NCBI RefSeq assembly: GCF_028640845.1
Contig: NC_080541.1
Location: forward strand, 5,525,935-5,589,934
DNA: 64,000 nucleotides
Direction: 5' to 3'
Origin: Ahaetulla prasina
Taxonomy: Eukaryota > Chordata > Lepidosauria > Squamata > Colubridae
The notes beneath the pieces were generated by a model. That model worked only from the letters and a program-made list of their open reading frames with translations. It did no database searches and was not told the origin of the DNA. The translations under genes were made by a program, and so were the position numbers. This document shows, in pieces, positions 31,388 through 41,204 of the stretch; the stretch's first letter is position 1; each line of letters starts with the position of its first letter.

Positions 31388-31688
31388 ATTTGTAGCTCAG
31401 AGTTGTGAGCTGTGGAAACCTTGGTAGTCTCTGAGCTTGGTTGTTTTCTTGAAGATGTTTCATTACCCAACCACTCCACTACTAGAAGAGAATGGAGTTT
31501 TCCCTTTATTTATATACCAGTAGTTTGTCCTGGCACGTTGGTAAAAGTGGTCTTGTGGTTGTTTAATTAGGTTGTTGCTAACACCACTGATGTTACCTAG
31601 TTTGGGTCATGAAACATCTGCAAGGAAACAGCCAAGCTCAGAGAGAACCAAAGGCCCCTCATGTCAACCCTGAGCTACAAAATATTCT
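31388..31688. repeat. Inverted-repeat element with about 100-bp arms
   Basis: The left arm has 'tttgtagctcagagttg' and 'tgagcttggttgttttcttg'. The right arm has the reverse, 'ggaaacagccaagctcagag' and 'aaccctgagctacaaaatat'. A spacer of about 90 bp separates them. Arm sequence is related to the unit flank at 9.1-9.3 kb. A Penelope-type terminal structure is possible. Confidence 0.6.
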
Positions 31689-31690
31689 CT

Positions 31691-31950
31691 TTCATTTGCG
31701 TGCCTGTTAACGCGACCACAGATAACAACTTTCCAACCACTGGTCAGCCATTGTTAGATGAGCAGAAGCTCTCCCTCCTTGTAGATTCCAATATGAAGCT
31801 TCTCCAAGAGTTAATGGCAGCATCGCTAGGAATGGAAACTCTACCATATTTTCAAAATGAATGTAAGTTCTGGGCAAATAAATTTGCCACTTCAATACTC
31901 CTACAGAGGAAGACCTCATTTCATAGTTCCCAACTCTGGCAAACAATAGA
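31691..31950. other. Open single-copy stretch, function unknown
   Basis: One plus-strand frame stays open across this stretch (DEQKLSLLVDSNMKLLQELM and so on) and then runs into a pentamer array. No family recognised and no convincing splice sites seen. Probably chance. Confidence 0.3.
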
Positions 31951-32066
31951 AAAGAACAGAACAGAACAGAACAGAACAGAACAGAACAGAACAGAACAGT
32001 ACAGAACGGAACGGAACGGAATGGAATGGAATGGAATGATACGGTACGGAATAGAATACAATAGAA
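31951..32066 (-). repeat. (GAACA)n/(GAATG)n variant pentamer tail
   Basis: GAACA, then GAACG, then GAATG and GAATA units, all single-base variants of the AGAAT tail. It adjoins a family S terminus. Confidence 0.9.
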
Positions 32067-32760
32067 TTTTTTATTGGCCAATTGTGATTGGACACACAAG
32101 GAATTTGTCTTGGTGCATAAGCTATCAGGGTACATAAAAGAAAAGATACATTCATCAAGAATCATAAGATACAACACTTAATGATAGTCATAGGGTACAA
32201 ATAAGCCATCAGGAACCAATCAATATCAATATAAATCATAAGGATACAAGCAACAAAGTTACAGTCATACAGTCATAAGTGGGAAGAGATGGGTGATAGG
32301 AATGATGTGAAGATTAATAGTAGTGCAGACTTAGTAAATAGTTGAGGGAATTATTTGTTTAGCAGAGTGATGGCCTTCGGGAAAAAACTGTTCTTGTGTC
32401 TAGTTGTTCTGGTGTGCAGTGCTCTATAGCGTCGTTCTGAGAGTAGGAGTTGAAACAGTTTATGTCCAGAATGCGACAGGTCTGTAAATATTTTCACAGC
32501 CCTCTTCTTGATTTGTGCAATATATAGGTCCTCAATGGAAGGCAGGTTGGTAGCCATTGTTTTTTCTGCAGTTCTAATGATCCTCTGAAGTCTGTGTCTT
32601 TCTTGTTGGGTTGCAGAACCGAAGCAGACAGTTATAGAGGTGCAAACGACAGACTCAAGAATTCCTCTGTAGAACTGAATCAGCAGCTCCTTGGGCAGTT
32701 TGAGCTTTCTGAGTTGGCGCAGAAAGAACATATTTTGTGGTGCATTTTTGATGACGTTTT
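32067..32760 (-). pseudogene. Family S LINE C-terminal ORF and 3' UTR
   Basis: Minus-strand frame 32,351-32,731 encodes FFLRQLRKLKLPKELLIQFY, RGILESVVCTSITVCFGSAT, QQERHRLQRIIRTAEKTMAT, LPSIEDLYIAQIKKRAVKIF and LFQLLLSERRYRALHTRTTR, ending AITLLNK. The same protein segment is encoded at 7574-7948, 20,767 and 48,018. It is the end of a CR1-L3-type LINE ORF2; the RT core lies beyond the truncation. The 3' UTR with 'tccaatcacaattggccaat' leads to the pentamer array. Confidence 0.8.
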
Positions 32761-32990
32761 GATGTTAGGTGTCCATTTTATGCCTTGCGACATGGTAGAA
32801 CCTAGAAATACAGGAAGGAAAACCAACAACTCCACAGGCCAACATCCAAACATTCACGATTCTTTTAAAATACAACCTTGCCAACATTCCTTGACAAATG
32901 CCTGTTTTTGTTTTTTTTTAAATGTTTTGCCTATTTGCTTGAAGGGTAGGAGGTGTCTTTTGGTATCCCGGAGTCACCTCTGCAATCTGA
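32761..32990. other. No gene recognised
   Basis: No recognised repeat. Confidence 0.4.
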
Positions 32991-33435
32991 CATGTTGTTG
33001 TTGTTAGTTGCGAAGTCGTGTCCGACCAATCACGACCCCATGGACAACATTCCTCCAGGCCTTTCTGTCCTCTACCATCCTCCGGAGCCCATTTAAACTC
33101 ATGCCTACTGCTTCAGTGACTCCATCCAGCCACCTCGTTCTCTGTCATCCCATTCTTCTTTTGCCCTCAATCTTTCCCAGCATTAGGCTCTTCTCCAGTG
33201 AGTCTTTTGTTGGCCAAAGTATTTGAGTTTCCTCTTCAGGATCTGGCCTTGTAAAGAGCAGTCAGGGTTGATCTCCTCTAGGACTGACCGGTTGGATGAC
33301 CTTGCAGTCCAAGGGACTCGCAGGAGTCTTCTCCAGCACCAGAGTTCAAAGGCCTCCATTCTTTTGTGATCAGCCTTTCTTATGGTCCAACCATCACAGC
33401 CATCCATTGCAACCATACATTGCAAGTCTGACATG
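32991..33435 (-). pseudogene. RTE-BovB LINE, RT C-terminal end
   Basis: The minus strand encodes DGWTIRKADHKRMEAFELWC, WRRLLRVPWTARSSNRSVLE and EINPDCSLQGQILKRKLKYF, the well-known C-terminal block of RTE-BovB. After a frameshift near 33,215 it continues with EKSLMLGKIEGKRRMG, a stop, RTRWLDGVTEAVGMSLNG and EDRKAWRNVVHG. The end is a GTT-type tail. BovB LINEs spread between squamates and ruminants by horizontal transfer. This copy is truncated and decayed. Confidence 0.9.
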
Positions 33436-34080
33436 GCAGTAGCTTAATGAAAACCGTATTTCACAAGGAGGGGCTCAAACACAGCCACCGACAACTCAAG
33501 ATAATTACTAGCGATTCCTAGCTGGAAGCAAATATATTATCTGTGAACATTTCATGTACTTTCCGCCCTCCCCCAAAGAATTGGCGATGCGCCGTGTGTA
33601 TTTGCGGCATGGCTTGGTCTTGAAAGAGCCGGATTTTCCTTAGAATTGTAATTAAAGAGGAATTTTAAGATGGAACAAACCTGGATCGAGGCCATAAAAC
33701 AGGTGGTTCACCCCTCTCCACAGAGCCCATATAAGCTACATAAAGTGGTTTGCCAGGAGCTAAATCAAGCTTGTTTTGTTTATTCTGGCAAGAAGAAATA
33801 AGGTTTCTTAATTTGCCTCTGGGTTGTCTTGCAGGACAGCTTAGATGTTGGTTTTGGCTGCCTAAATAATTCAGATTTTACACTCCCATCTTGTGCGGTG
33901 CTTGAGCTACAAAATTTACAAAGCTCGCCCACAACTCCTACTAAGTCATATCCTTGAGGCTTTCTATAAACAGTAGCTAAGAGTAGGCAAAAAAAATATT
34001 TTTTTTTTAAAAAGGGTCTGTTTTGTATAACCAAGTAAACTCCGAACCATCAGCTCATTCAGCTGCATGATGGGACAAGA
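33436..34080. other. No gene recognised; probably single-copy
   Basis: No recognised repeat or coding signal. Confidence 0.5.
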
Positions 34081-34119
34081 GAACATAGGGTTAGAAGGGA
34101 TCTTGGAGATCTTCTAGTC

Positions 34120-34826
34120 CAATGATGGGGAACTCTGTGGCTCAGACTGCTAATGCAGTCTGTTATTAACAGCAGCTGCCTGCAATTACTGCAGGTTCTA
34201 GTCCCACCAGGCCCAAGGTTGACTCAGCCTTCCATCCTTTATAAGGTAGGTAAAATGAGGACCCAGATTGTTGGGGGCAATAAGTTGACTTAGTATATAA
34301 CATACCAATGGATGAAGACTATTGCTTGACATAGTGTAAGCCGCCCTGAGTCTTCGGAGAAGGGTGGGATATAAATGCAAATAATAATTAAAAAAACAAC
34401 AAAAAAACCTTTTTGCCATCGTGTGCCAAAAGCGGAGGGAGCTGGGGGTTGCACATGCGTGTGCGCCTACAGCCATAATTTAATGCACCCCACCCCCCTG
34501 CACATGCGCACGTGACTCCCCCTCTCCCCCTACTTTGGCGTGTGATGGCACGCTGGGCCCAGTAGGCCAGTTTTTCACTCTCCCCAGGCTCCAGAGCCTT
34601 TCTAGGAGCCTGGGGAGGGCAAAAACGGCCTTCCCCACCCCCCCGGAAGCCCTCCGGAGGCCGGAAACAGCCTATTTCCTGCCTTCCAGTAGGGCCAGAA
34701 GGCCCAAAAATCAGCTGGCCGGTGCGTGCATGGACGCCAGAGCTGAACTAGGGCAATGGTCGTGTGCTTACTGATATGGCTCCGCGTGCCACCTGTGGCA
34801 TGCATGCCATAGGTTCGCCATCACAG
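34120..34826. mobile_element. hAT element of the 'GATGGCGAACC' family
   Basis: The left end is CAATGATGGGGAAC and the right end GGTTCGCCATCACAG. Flanked by exact 8-bp TTCTAGTC (34,112-34,119 and 34,827-34,834). A SINE lies inside. It is related to 15,601 and 43,304. Confidence 0.85.
34133..34400 (+). mobile_element. tRNA-derived SINE (CORE/MIR-like) inside hAT
   Basis: Has 'caaggttgactcagccttcc', 'aaatgaggacccagattgtt' and the L2-type tail 'gccgccctgagtcttcggag'. Confidence 0.85.
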
Positions 34827-35028
34827 TTCTAGTCCAACCTCCTTGTTCAAGCACAAGACTAGTCTGTAACGTTATGGACAAATGTCCAGTCTCTTCTTGA
34901 AAACCTCCAAGTGATGGAGCACCCACAACTTCTTGAGGTAAGTCATTCCACGGATTAATTGTTCTCACTATCAGGAAATTTCTCCTCACTTCTAGTTGGT
35001 TCTCTCCTTGATAAGTTTCCATCCATTG

Positions 35029-35055
35029 CTAACCCTAACCCTAACCCTAACCCTA
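35029..35055 (-). repeat. Interstitial telomeric repeat, block 1
   Basis: Four and a half perfect CCCTAA units between a CR1 break and an L2-like tail. Confidence 0.95.
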
Positions 35056-35541
35056 TTTATTTATTTATTATTTATTTATTTAATCAAATTTTTATACCGC
35101 CCTATCTCCCGAAGGACTCAGGGCGGTTTACAGCCCGATAAAAATACAAATATAATACAAGATAAAACACTAATTAAAAAACTTATTTAAATAGCCCAAA
35201 ATTTAAAATTACAATTAAAATGATAAAACCCCATTAAAATTAAATTTAATATTAAAATTCTAGTCCAGTCCTGCACAAATAAATAGATGTGTTTTAAGCT
35301 CGCGGCGGAAGGTTCGAAGGTCAGGAAGTTGACGGAGTCTTGGGGGAAGTTCATTCCAGAGGGTGGGAGCCCCCACAGAGAAGGCCCTTCCCCTGGGTGT
35401 CGCCAGTCGGCACTTCCTGGCCGACGGCACCCTGAGGAGTCCCTCTCTGTGAGAGCGCACGGGTCGGTGGGAGGCAATCGGTGGCAGCAGACGGTCCCGT
35501 AAGTAGCCCGGCCCTAAGCCATGGAGCGCTTTGAAGATAGT
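35056..35541 (-). pseudogene. L2-like LINE C-terminal ORF and 3' UTR
   Basis: The minus strand encodes VRSHREGLLRVPSARKCRLA, TPRGRAFSVGAPTLWNELPP and LPDLRTFRRELKTHLFICAG. The 3' UTR runs through 'accgccctatctcccgaagg' to a TTTA tail that meets the telomeric block. Both borders of the fragment are telomeric repeats. Confidence 0.85.
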
Positions 35542-35566
35542 TACCCTAACTCTAACCCTAACCCTA
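35542..35566 (-). repeat. Interstitial telomeric repeat, block 2
   Basis: CCCTAA units with one substitution (CTCTAA), between the L2-like fragment and another L2-like 3' UTR. Confidence 0.9.
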
Positions 35567-35642
35567 TTTCATTTGATTGTTATTTTATCTGGCTGTTAAC
35601 CGCTTTGAGTCCTTCGGGAGAAGGCCGGTATAGAAATTAAAA

Positions 35643-35730
<88 letters not shown>
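35567..35730 (+). mobile_element. L2-like LINE 3' UTR with (TTA)n tail
   Basis: 'accgctttgagtccttcggg' then 'agaaggccggtata', followed by (TTA)n at 35,648-35,730. Confidence 0.85.
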
Positions 35731-35844
35731 TGCAAGAAACTCTTGACAAAACACTGCTCTAAAACATCGGCTGTTGAAGGGTTGACCTAATTTGCTTTGA
35801 CTGCTAAGGTTTTATTTTTATTTTTATTTTATTTTATTTATTTA

Positions 35845-36960
35845 TTTTCATCAAGCATGTATTTTTATGACAGATACAAGTGTAAAGATAATTATAAACA
35901 CATGTAAAGGGTACGAACAAAAGAAAACATTAGGACTGGGACGGTAGGCACGCTGGTGTTCTTATGCCCGTCCCTTCCAGACCTCTTAGAAATGGGGTGA
36001 GGTCTACAGTAGACAGTCTAAGGTTACAGTTTTGGGGGTTTGGGGAAGAAACCACAGAGTCAAGTAGTGCATTCCAGGCATTGACAACTCTATTATTGAA
36101 GTTGTATTTTCTGCAGTCTAGTTTGGATCGATTTTCCATGAGTTTGTATCTATTGTATGCTCTTGTATTGTTTTGGTTGAAGCTGAAGTATTCATTGGCT
36201 GGTAGGACATTGTAGCAGATGATTTTATGTACTATGCTTAAGGTAAAAGTAAAGGTTCCCCTCGCACATACGTGCTAGTCGTTGCCGACTCTAGGAGGCG
36301 GTGCTCATCTCCATTTCAAAGCTGAAGAGCCAGCGCTATCCGAAGACGTCTCCATGGTCATGTGGCCGGCATGACTCAATGCCAAAGGCGCACGGAATGC
36401 TGTTACCTTCCCACCAAGGTGGTCCTTATTTTTTCTACTCACATTTTTACCTGCTTTCGAAACTGCTAGGTTGGCAGAAGCTGGGACAAGTAACGGGAGT
36501 TCACCCCATTACACAGCAGCACTAGGGATTCGAACCACTGTGCTGCCGACCTTTCTATCAACAAGCTCAACATCCTAGCCCCTGAGCCACCGCGTCCCCT
36601 ATGCTTAGGTCAGACCAAAGGTGACATAGTTCTAAGTTGTCTAAGCTCAAAATTTGAAATCTGGTGGCATAAGGCATTTTGTCGCGAGCAGAGGAGTGGA
36701 AGACTCTTCTTGTGAAATATCTCTGGATTCGTTCGGTTGTATTAATGTCCGATATGCAGTGTGGGTTCCAGACAGATGAGCTATATTCAAGAATTGGTCT
36801 GGCAAATGTTTTGTATTCCCTAGTTTGCTGTTCAATATTACTGGAGAAGAAGTTACGCAAGATTAGGTTAACAACTCTTAATGCTTTTTTAGCAATGCCG
36901 TTACAATGAGCTCTGGCACTTAGATCATTTGAGATCATTTGAGACAGTTGTCCCAACTGT
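35845..36960 (-). pseudogene. Family X LINE C-terminal ORF, split by a Sauria SINE
   Basis: The minus strand encodes ISNDLSARAHCNGIAKKALR, ILEYSSSVWNPHCISDINTT and FQILSLDNLELCHL, then after the SINE LDCRKYNFNNRVVNAWNALL, SVVSSPNPQ and STVDLTPFLRGL. The two parts join across 36,232-36,607 once the SINE is ignored. It is the same family as 16,148 and likewise lacks an RT core. Confidence 0.85.
36241..36598 (-). mobile_element. Sauria SINE
   Basis: On the plus strand it begins with the BovB-type tail AGGTAAAAGTAAAGGTTCCC and ends with the tRNA-like head (reverse of GGGACGCGGTGGCTCAGG). Internal 'ggtcatgtggccggcatgac' and 'tttccaccaaggtgg'-type blocks are diagnostic. Exact 9-bp duplications CTATGCTTA flank it (36,232-36,240 and 36,599-36,607). 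The tail indicates movement by BovB. Confidence 0.95.
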
Positions 36961-36989
36961 CTTCCATGGGGAGTTCCTAGGCAATTTTT

Positions 36990-37070
36990 AGATGCTTGGG
37001 CATGCTGTCTGGGGAATTCTGGGAGTTGAAGTCCACACAACTCTGGAGGTTGGCCTAATTGGGAAACACG
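36990..37070. mobile_element. Palindromic hAT MITE fragment
   Basis: 'ggaattctgggagttgaagt' arm with 'ggttggcctaattgggaaac'. One arm only. Confidence 0.6.
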
Positions 37071-37605
37071 GCTTCAACTCGTCCAAAGGGATATCCTGGA
37101 TGGATGACCTCCTCTTGAAAAATAGCACTCTTCTGCTGGTGTTGATTAGGCCTACTAGAAACAGATCATTAGAAGAGAAATTAGCAAGTCTCTCTAAGAT
37201 TCAATAGCTTCATTCCTAATCAAGTGTTTTCATATGCCGGGCTCTCATAAATCATTCTGAATTTCATTTCAACTAAAAAAAACCCCTAAAAGACAAATCC
37301 TGTATGAAATTTTTATTCGTTTAGGCAAGGAGAGAGAAAGAGAGAGAGAGAGAGAAATATTCTGAGCTATTTGTTAGAGACATGCGTTACCACCTGACAA
37401 AGCTGTCTCTTTCTATTGTTTCATGGAAGGTTTTAATTGCATCAATTTATTACCAGCCTGCCCTCCAGGACGTATAGAATGAAACTCCTCTTTGAGTGTC
37501 ATTTGTGTTCATCACAATAGGACACTGTGACACTGCGCTTGTCTTTTTTTTTTTTTAAGAAAAAAGAGAGAACGGAAAGAAAGAAAAAATGTCACGAAGG
37601 GCCAC
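37071..37605. other. No gene recognised; probably single-copy
   Basis: A short (GA)n lies near 37,332-37,352. Confidence 0.45.
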
Positions 37606-37609
37606 CAAA

Positions 37610-37793
37610 ATGTACAGGAAGTCCTTGACTTATGACCATAATTGAGTTTGGAATTAAGTTACGGTGGTCACATTAAGTTGGTCACCGTGTAACAATGTCT
37701 TTTCTTTAAAAACGACTTTTCTGCTATGGTTGTTAAGTGAACATTGTGTTCATTCAGCAAACCCTATGGTGATTAAGCAAATCCCATGGTTTT
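37610..37793. mobile_element. MITE-like repeat ('AGTCCTTGACTTATGACC' family)
   Basis: Begins 'acaggaagtccttgacttat'. Relatives start at 48,896 and 63,780, and a right end at about 54,960-55,018 reads 'aaatcaaggactacctgtt'. This copy is cut by BovB. Confidence 0.6.
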
Positions 37794-38010
37794 GACTCAC
37801 TGGAGAAGAGCCTAATGCTGAGAAAGATTGAGGGCAAAAGAAGAAGGGGACGGCAAAGAATGAGGTGGCTGGATGGAGTCACTGAGGCAGTTGGTGTGAG
37901 CTTCAATGGACTCCAGAGGATGGTAGAGGACAGGAAGGCCTGGAGGAACGTTGTCCATGGGGGTCCAGCTGGGTCGGACACGACTTCGCCACTAACAACA
38001 ACAAATGGTT
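37794..38010 (+). pseudogene. RTE-BovB LINE, 3' end of ORF
   Basis: Encodes DSLEKSLMLRKIEGKRRRGR, RMRWLDGVTEAVGVSFNG, QRMVEDRKAWRNVVHG and SDTTSPLTTTNG, the extreme C-terminus of RTE-BovB. The copy is heavily 5'-truncated but has no stop in the remaining 70 codons. It overlaps the segment encoded on the minus strand at 32,991-33,215. Confidence 0.9.
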
Positions 38011-38187
38011 TTGAGAAAGAAAATATTAGAATGCACAGAAATGGAAAGACTAACACTTACTATTAAGGATAAAGAAGAAACTGAATATTTTTTGATATAG
38101 GACATAACTTATCAATGGCTAGACAATAGAAACAAAAGTTAGAAAGGAGGAGATATAAAAAGGGGAAGTGCTAATGTGGAGAGTTTT

Positions 38188-38458
38188 TTTTTTAATTTAT
38201 TTACATTTATATCCCGCCCTTCTCGGAAGACTCAGGGCGGCTTACATTGTGTAAGGCAATAGTCTCATCCTATTTGTATATTTATATACAAAGTCAACTT
38301 ATTGCCCCCCCAACAATCTGGGTCCTCATTTTACCTACCTTATAAAGGATGGAAGGCTGAGTCAACCTTGGGCCTGGTGGGACTAGAACCTGCAGTAATT
38401 GCAAGCAGCTGTGTTTAATAACAGGCTGTCTTACAGCCTGAGCTACCCACCGCCCTTA
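38188..38458 (-). mobile_element. tRNA-derived SINE (CORE/MIR-like)
   Basis: 'tcccgcccttctcggaagac', 'caacaatctgggtcctcatt', 'aggctgagtcaaccttgggc' and a reversed tRNA head ending 'gagctacccaccgccc'. Confidence 0.85.
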
Positions 38459-38689
38459 AAGTTGTTAAAGAAGAGGATGTTAACTATTATTGTTATTATA
38501 TTATTATATTATCAATATTATAGTGATGAATACCGCAACAAATATGTGTATCAAGATTGTTTAAAAATAACTGTACCCGGACCACATACTGTTTGATGAA
38601 AATTGAATGTTATATAAATAAAACAAATAAAACTTTTTTTTTTAAAAAAGCAAACCCCATGGTCATTAAACAAACTCATTTTCTTCAGT

Positions 38690-38835
38690 GGGTGGTTTGT
38701 GGGTGCTCCAACAGTGGAGGCTCCTAAGAAGAGATTGGACAACCATTTGTCCGAAATGGTGGAGGGCTTCCTGCTTGAGCAGGGGGTTGGTCTAGAAGAC
38801 CACCAAGGTCCCTTCCAACCCTGTTATTCTGAAAC
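38690..38835 (+). mobile_element. CR1 LINE 3' terminus
   Basis: 'gctcctaagaagagattgga' to 'aaggtcccttccaaccctgt'. Confidence 0.85.
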
Positions 38836-38872
38836 TTCCCCCTTCTCTCTTTCCTTCTAAGGCAGGGGTGTC

Positions 38873-38997
38873 CAAACTTGGTCCCTTTAAGACTTTTGGA
38901 CTTCAACTCCCAGAGTCCCTCAGCCAGCAAAGCTGGCTGAGGAACTCTGGGAGTTGAAGTCCAAAAGTCTTAAAGGGACCAAGTTTGGACACCCCTG
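38873..38997. mobile_element. Complete palindromic hAT MITE (125 bp)
   Basis: Starts CAGGGGTGTCCAAACTTGG and ends with its reverse complement. The whole element is a near-perfect inverted repeat around AGCCAGCAAAGCTGGCT. Exact 8-bp TTCTAAGG flanks it (38,865-38,872 and 38,998-39,005). Confidence 0.95.
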
Positions 38998-39124
38998 TTC
39001 TAAGGGCTAAGATGTCTTTTACGCACTGGTTGTCCAATCAGTGATTCTCCTTCCTGTCTTTCAAGATCATCCAGTTTTAAATTTTTGAGGGGGGGAGATT
39101 ATGTATATTTTGCATACTTTAGCT

Positions 39125-39598
39125 TGTGATTGTTGTTCATATGCTCCATGGCATAGGACCGGGATATCTTCGGGATATCTTCGGGACCGCCTTCTGCTAC
39201 CACATGCCTCCCACCGACCGGTACGCTCCCATAGAGAGGGTCTCCTCAGGGTGCCGTCAGCCAAACAGTGTCGGCTGGTGACCCCCAGGGGGAGGGCCTT
39301 CTCTGTGGGGGCACCTACCCTCTGGAATGAGCTTCCCCCGGGACTTCGACAACTTCCTGACCTCCGGACTTTTCGCCGCGAGCTGAAGATGTACCTATTC
39401 TTCTGAGCAGGACTGGCTTGATAGGGGTTTTTAATTCGTTTTTAAATGGGGTTATTTTATATTATGTATTTTATATCTAAATTTAGGCCACATTGAATAA
39501 GTTTTTTAAATAGTTTTTATTGTAATATATTGTATTGTTTTTACTTGGCTGTTCACCGCCCTGAATCCTTTGGGAGAAGGGCGGTATAAAAATTAAAA

Positions 39599-39691
<93 letters not shown>
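39125..39691 (+). mobile_element. L2-like LINE 3' end with (TTA)n tail
   Basis: Encodes VRSHREGLLRVPSAKQCRLV, TPRGRAFSVGAPTLWNELPP and LPDLRTFRRELKMYLFF. The 3' UTR has 'ttcaccgccctgaatccttt', then (TTA)n at 39,598-39,691. A short duplication of 'cgggatatctt' occurs near 39,160. Confidence 0.9.
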
Positions 39692-39692
<1 letters not shown>

Positions 39693-40155
39693 ATACCCAG
39701 TATTTGCTCTGGGAAGTCCGGGGGGGGGGAAAGGGGAGGAGGGGGGGAAAGGGGGGGAAATGATACATGGATTGATTATTAATGTACAGTAATGTTTGAA
39801 GATATGAAAATAACATTTAAAATGATATTGGGGCTGCTCGACTGCCATTTCAGAAAGAAAAGGAGAGAGGAGTAGAAGGAGGGAAGAAAGTAGGTAGGAA
39901 AGAGTTGAGACGGAGGAGGGGAATAAGAAGGTTAGATAGGGTGGAAGAAGGGAGGAGTGGAGAAGGAGGAGAGGAAGTAGTAAAGTGAAGGAGATGAAGG
40001 TTGGGAAAGTAGTAGAGGGTAGAGGGAGGTTGTGAAGAAAGGAAGTGGCAGTCGGGCAGGCCTGAATCAGTAATAAATAAAAATTAATGATTAATGATGG
40101 ATAATAGTTTGTATCATGTTAGAAAATGGAAATAAAAATTATTAAAAAAAAGAAG
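39692..40155 (+). mobile_element. Probable L1 3' UTR
   Basis: Plus-strand relative of 1826-2439. It has a purine-rich block (GGAGGAGAGGAAG and similar), then 'aatggaaataaaaattatta', then poly-A. It is directly joined to the L2-like (TTA)n tail. Confidence 0.6.
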
Positions 40156-40184
40156 ATCATCCCCACATACTTTTACAAAAGGAC

Positions 40185-40445
40185 CATTTGTGATGCAGGC
40201 CTTCAGGAGTAGAAGAAGCAACGGATGGAAGCTAATCAAGGAGAAAAGCAACCTAGAACTAAAGAGGAATCACTTGACAGTGAGAACAATTAACTGCTTA
40301 CCTCCAGAAGTCGTAGGTGCCCCATTTTTGGAGGTTTTCAAGAAGGGATTGGACAACCATTTGTACAAAATGATATAGGGTCTCTTCTTGAGCAGGGGGT
40401 TGGAGTAGAAGACCCCCAAAGTCCCTTCCAACTCTGTAATTCTGT
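40185..40445 (+). mobile_element. CR1 LINE 3' end
   Basis: 'atggaagctaatcaaggaga' to 'agtcccttccaactctgtaa'. Confidence 0.85.
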
Positions 40446-40498
40446 GTTTTCTATATTTGGTATCTCTTTTATCTTACTAAATTTGGACGATGTGAAAG

Positions 40499-40644
40499 CA
40501 GTGATGAAATTCCAATTTTTTTTACTACCAGCTCAGTGGGCGTGGCTTGGTGGGCGTGCCAGGGGAAGGATACTGCAAAATCTCCATTCTCCATTTGTGC
40601 TCCTGTTGCGAACTGGTAGTAAAGGTAAGTTGAACCCACCCCTG
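40499..40644. mobile_element. hAT-type MITE, short form
   Basis: Starts CAGTGATGAAATTCC and ends TGAACCCACCCCTG. Internal GGGCGTGGCTTGGTGGGCG. Confidence 0.75.
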
Positions 40645-41204
40645 CCCCAAATCATTTCTAACAGATGGCAGTCCAGTCTCTTTTTGAAAGTCTCCAGTGA
40701 TGAAGCTCCCAGAACCTCCGAAGGCAACTTCTGTTCCATGGGTTGATTTTTCTTACTGTCAGAAAATTTCTCCTTATTTCCCAGTTGAATCTCTTCTTGT
40801 TCAGTTTCCATCCATTGTTCCTTGCCTGGCCTTCAGGTGCTTTGGAGAATAGCTTGACCCCCTTCCTCCTCTCTGTGGCAGCCCCTCAAATATTGGAAGA
40901 CTGCTATCCTGTCTCCCCTGGTCCTTCTCTTCCCTAGACTAGCCAGGCCCAGTTCCTGCAATCGTTCTTGGTATGTTTTAACCTCCAGTCCCCTCATCAT
41001 CTTTGTTGCTCTTCTCTGCACTTTTTCTAGAGTCTCAACATCTTTTTAATAGTGTGGTGACCAAAACTGGATGCAGTACTCTAGGTGTGGTCTTACTAAG
41101 GCTTTATAGAGTGGTATTAGTACCTCACCTGATCTTGATTGTATCTCTCTGTTAATGCATTTTAGGATTGCATTGGCTTTTTGGGCTGCCGCTACACAAG
41201 GAAC
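40645..41204 (-). pseudogene. CR1 LINE C-terminal ORF
   Basis: The minus strand encodes [40 protein letters not shown] and YLRGCHREE. Upstream it includes PLYKALVRPHLEYCIQFWSP, the C-terminal RT thumb region of CR1. One frameshift separates the two parts. Confidence 0.85.

Larger units (their letters stand above)
34081..35028 (-). mobile_element. CR1 LINE 3' end, host of nested insertions
   Basis: CR1 sequence at 34,081-34,119 ('ggatcttggagatcttctag') resumes at 34,827 ('ttctagtccaacctccttgt') after a hAT. It ends at 35,028, where telomeric repeats begin. Confidence 0.85.

Noticed and set aside
31661..32137. 158-codon open frame as a host exon
   Set aside because: The last third is the pentamer array of a LINE tail, and the first third lies in an inverted repeat. 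Only about 85 codons are unique and no family is recognised.
35029..35055. A true chromosome end
   Set aside because: The block is only 27 bp, is followed by normal transposon sequence, and a second block lies 487 bp away.
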